From NCBI RefSeq assembly GCF_947488185.1, contig NZ_CANKYM010000002.1:310001-374000 (forward strand): a DNA stretch of 64,000 nt, in the 5' to 3' direction. Positions 63,602-64,000 of this stretch are shown here, in pieces. The position numbers and the translations under genes are program-made. The notes beneath the pieces were generated by a model. The model worked only from the letters and a program-made list of their open reading frames with translations, was not told the DNA's origin and made no database searches. Within the stretch, counting starts at the first letter, position 1, and every line of letters starts with the position of its first letter. Origin of the DNA: an uncultured Roseobacter sp. Lineage in GTDB: Bacteria > Pseudomonadota > Alphaproteobacteria > Rhodobacterales > Rhodobacteraceae.

Positions 63602-64000
63602 TCAGGCCTCGGGTATGCGTTTACGTAATGCGTTGTCCAGGGACAGCGGGCCTGCTCCTTTGATAACAAGCACCAGCAGGACAAAGACCCAGAAACTGCG
63701 CTGATCAAGGATCACGCTGTCGGGGAAGCGGTCAAACCACGCGCCGAAGGTCTCCTTGTGCTCCAACCCGCCATGACCAAAGAGATCGGTCAGGGACTGC
63801 ACGACGACGAAGCCGATCATCCCAAGAGCGGAGAGACGCGTTAGCAGACCAAGGACAATGAGGGCCGGCAGGATGAATTCCGCCCAGGTGCCTGCCACGA
63901 CAACGGCCCAGTGAAAGATCGACAGCTGGGAGGTGTCATAGGTAACGGCCTCCATCACCTTGGGAAAAATCTGGGCGTAGGCCCCGACGGAGGGTTGAAA
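63602..64000 (-). CDS. DoxX-family membrane protein, N-terminus cut by window edge
   Basis: The frame is open to the right edge: the codons before the apparent GTG/ATG at 63958 read FQPSVGAYAQIFPK, so those codons are internal and about 132 residues are visible. The visible part has three or four transmembrane segments, including FHWAVVVAGTWAEFILPALIVLGLLTRLSALGMIGFVVVQ and FWVFVLLVLVIKGAGPLSLD, the DoxX pattern. DoxX proteins are linked to thiosulfate or quinone chemistry, but the role here is unknown. Confidence 0.82.
   Translation of the reverse strand, partial: FQPSVGAYAQIFPKVMEAVTYDTSQLSIFHWAVVVAGTWAEFILPALIVLGLLTRLSALGMIGFVVVQSLTDLFGHGGLEHKETFGAWFDRFPDSVILDQRSFWVFVLLVLVIKGAGPLSLDNALRKRIPEA

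Overview
The window looks like a piece of the main chromosome of a marine alphaproteobacterium in the Rhodobacterales (Roseobacter group). The evidence is high GC with dense short-gap operons, a SAM/SAH-type riboswitch in front of metK (an RNA class known from Rhodobacterales), an irr gene divergent from fabA-fabB-fabI, two VPLPA-CTERM proteins, DUF1194 proteins, thyX in place of thyA, and an SdhE/LdtR neighbourhood. I recognise no phage, insertion sequence, CRISPR array, rRNA or tRNA gene.

Layout. (1) 1-1.5 kb, plus strand: the end of a MetE-like gene, an RraA-like gene and a CIA30-like secreted protein. (2) 1.5-9.8 kb, minus strand: an eight-gene catabolic run read from high to low coordinates, with a haloacid dehalogenase, an alpha/beta hydrolase, a PLP dehydratase, pcaD, pcaB, a Tet-like MFS exporter, a zinc alcohol dehydrogenase and an enolase-superfamily enzyme. 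(3) 10-15.8 kb: an FKBP/SlyD isomerase, then unsaturated fatty acid synthesis (fabA-fabB-fabI) divergent from irr, a PhyH-type dioxygenase and an unknown protein. (4) 15.9-23.8 kb, plus strand: miaB, an OmpA-like protein with a lipoprotein sharing its N-terminal module, then phoH-ybeY-corC-lnt and riboswitch-controlled metK. (5) 23.9-32.3 kb: a response regulator, trmB, aroA-cmk, a small exported protein, two tandem VPLPA-CTERM proteins, rpsA and its terminator. (6) 32.3-43.2 kb: secreted small proteins, a FOXRED2-like flavoprotein, ihfB-lapA-trpF-GNAT, a small inserted ORF, trpB, a sulfotransferase, then a minus-strand block with DUF2237, a serine hydrolase, DUF2332, pth and rplY. (7) 43.4-49.7 kb: an MFS transporter, lldD, a Tat-exported nitroreductase-like protein with its MarR regulator, trpA, a YqaE-like peptide and ychF. 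(8) 49.9-59 kb: a chemoreceptor next to an orphan amino-acid-type binding protein, an aspartate aminotransferase, an XRE regulator with sdhE, an LdtR-like regulator, two tandem DUF1194 proteins and gloA. (9) 59-64 kb: thyX, an AT-rich unknown membrane protein followed by a large GC-rich inverted repeat, a cytochrome P450, small unknowns, a cold-shock protein, an ArsC/Spx-like protein and the end of a DoxX-family gene.

Most of the window is housekeeping. The least explained items are the two-cysteine module shared by the OmpA-like protein and lipoprotein at 17.4-18.3 kb, the AT-rich membrane protein plus repeat at 60.2-60.9 kb, the small gene wedged in front of trpB, the tandem VPLPA-CTERM pair, and two operator-like dyads on well-formed promoters (32.3 and 45.8 kb). 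I did not find a clearly new multi-gene system. Functions were assigned by reading motifs, with no database search.
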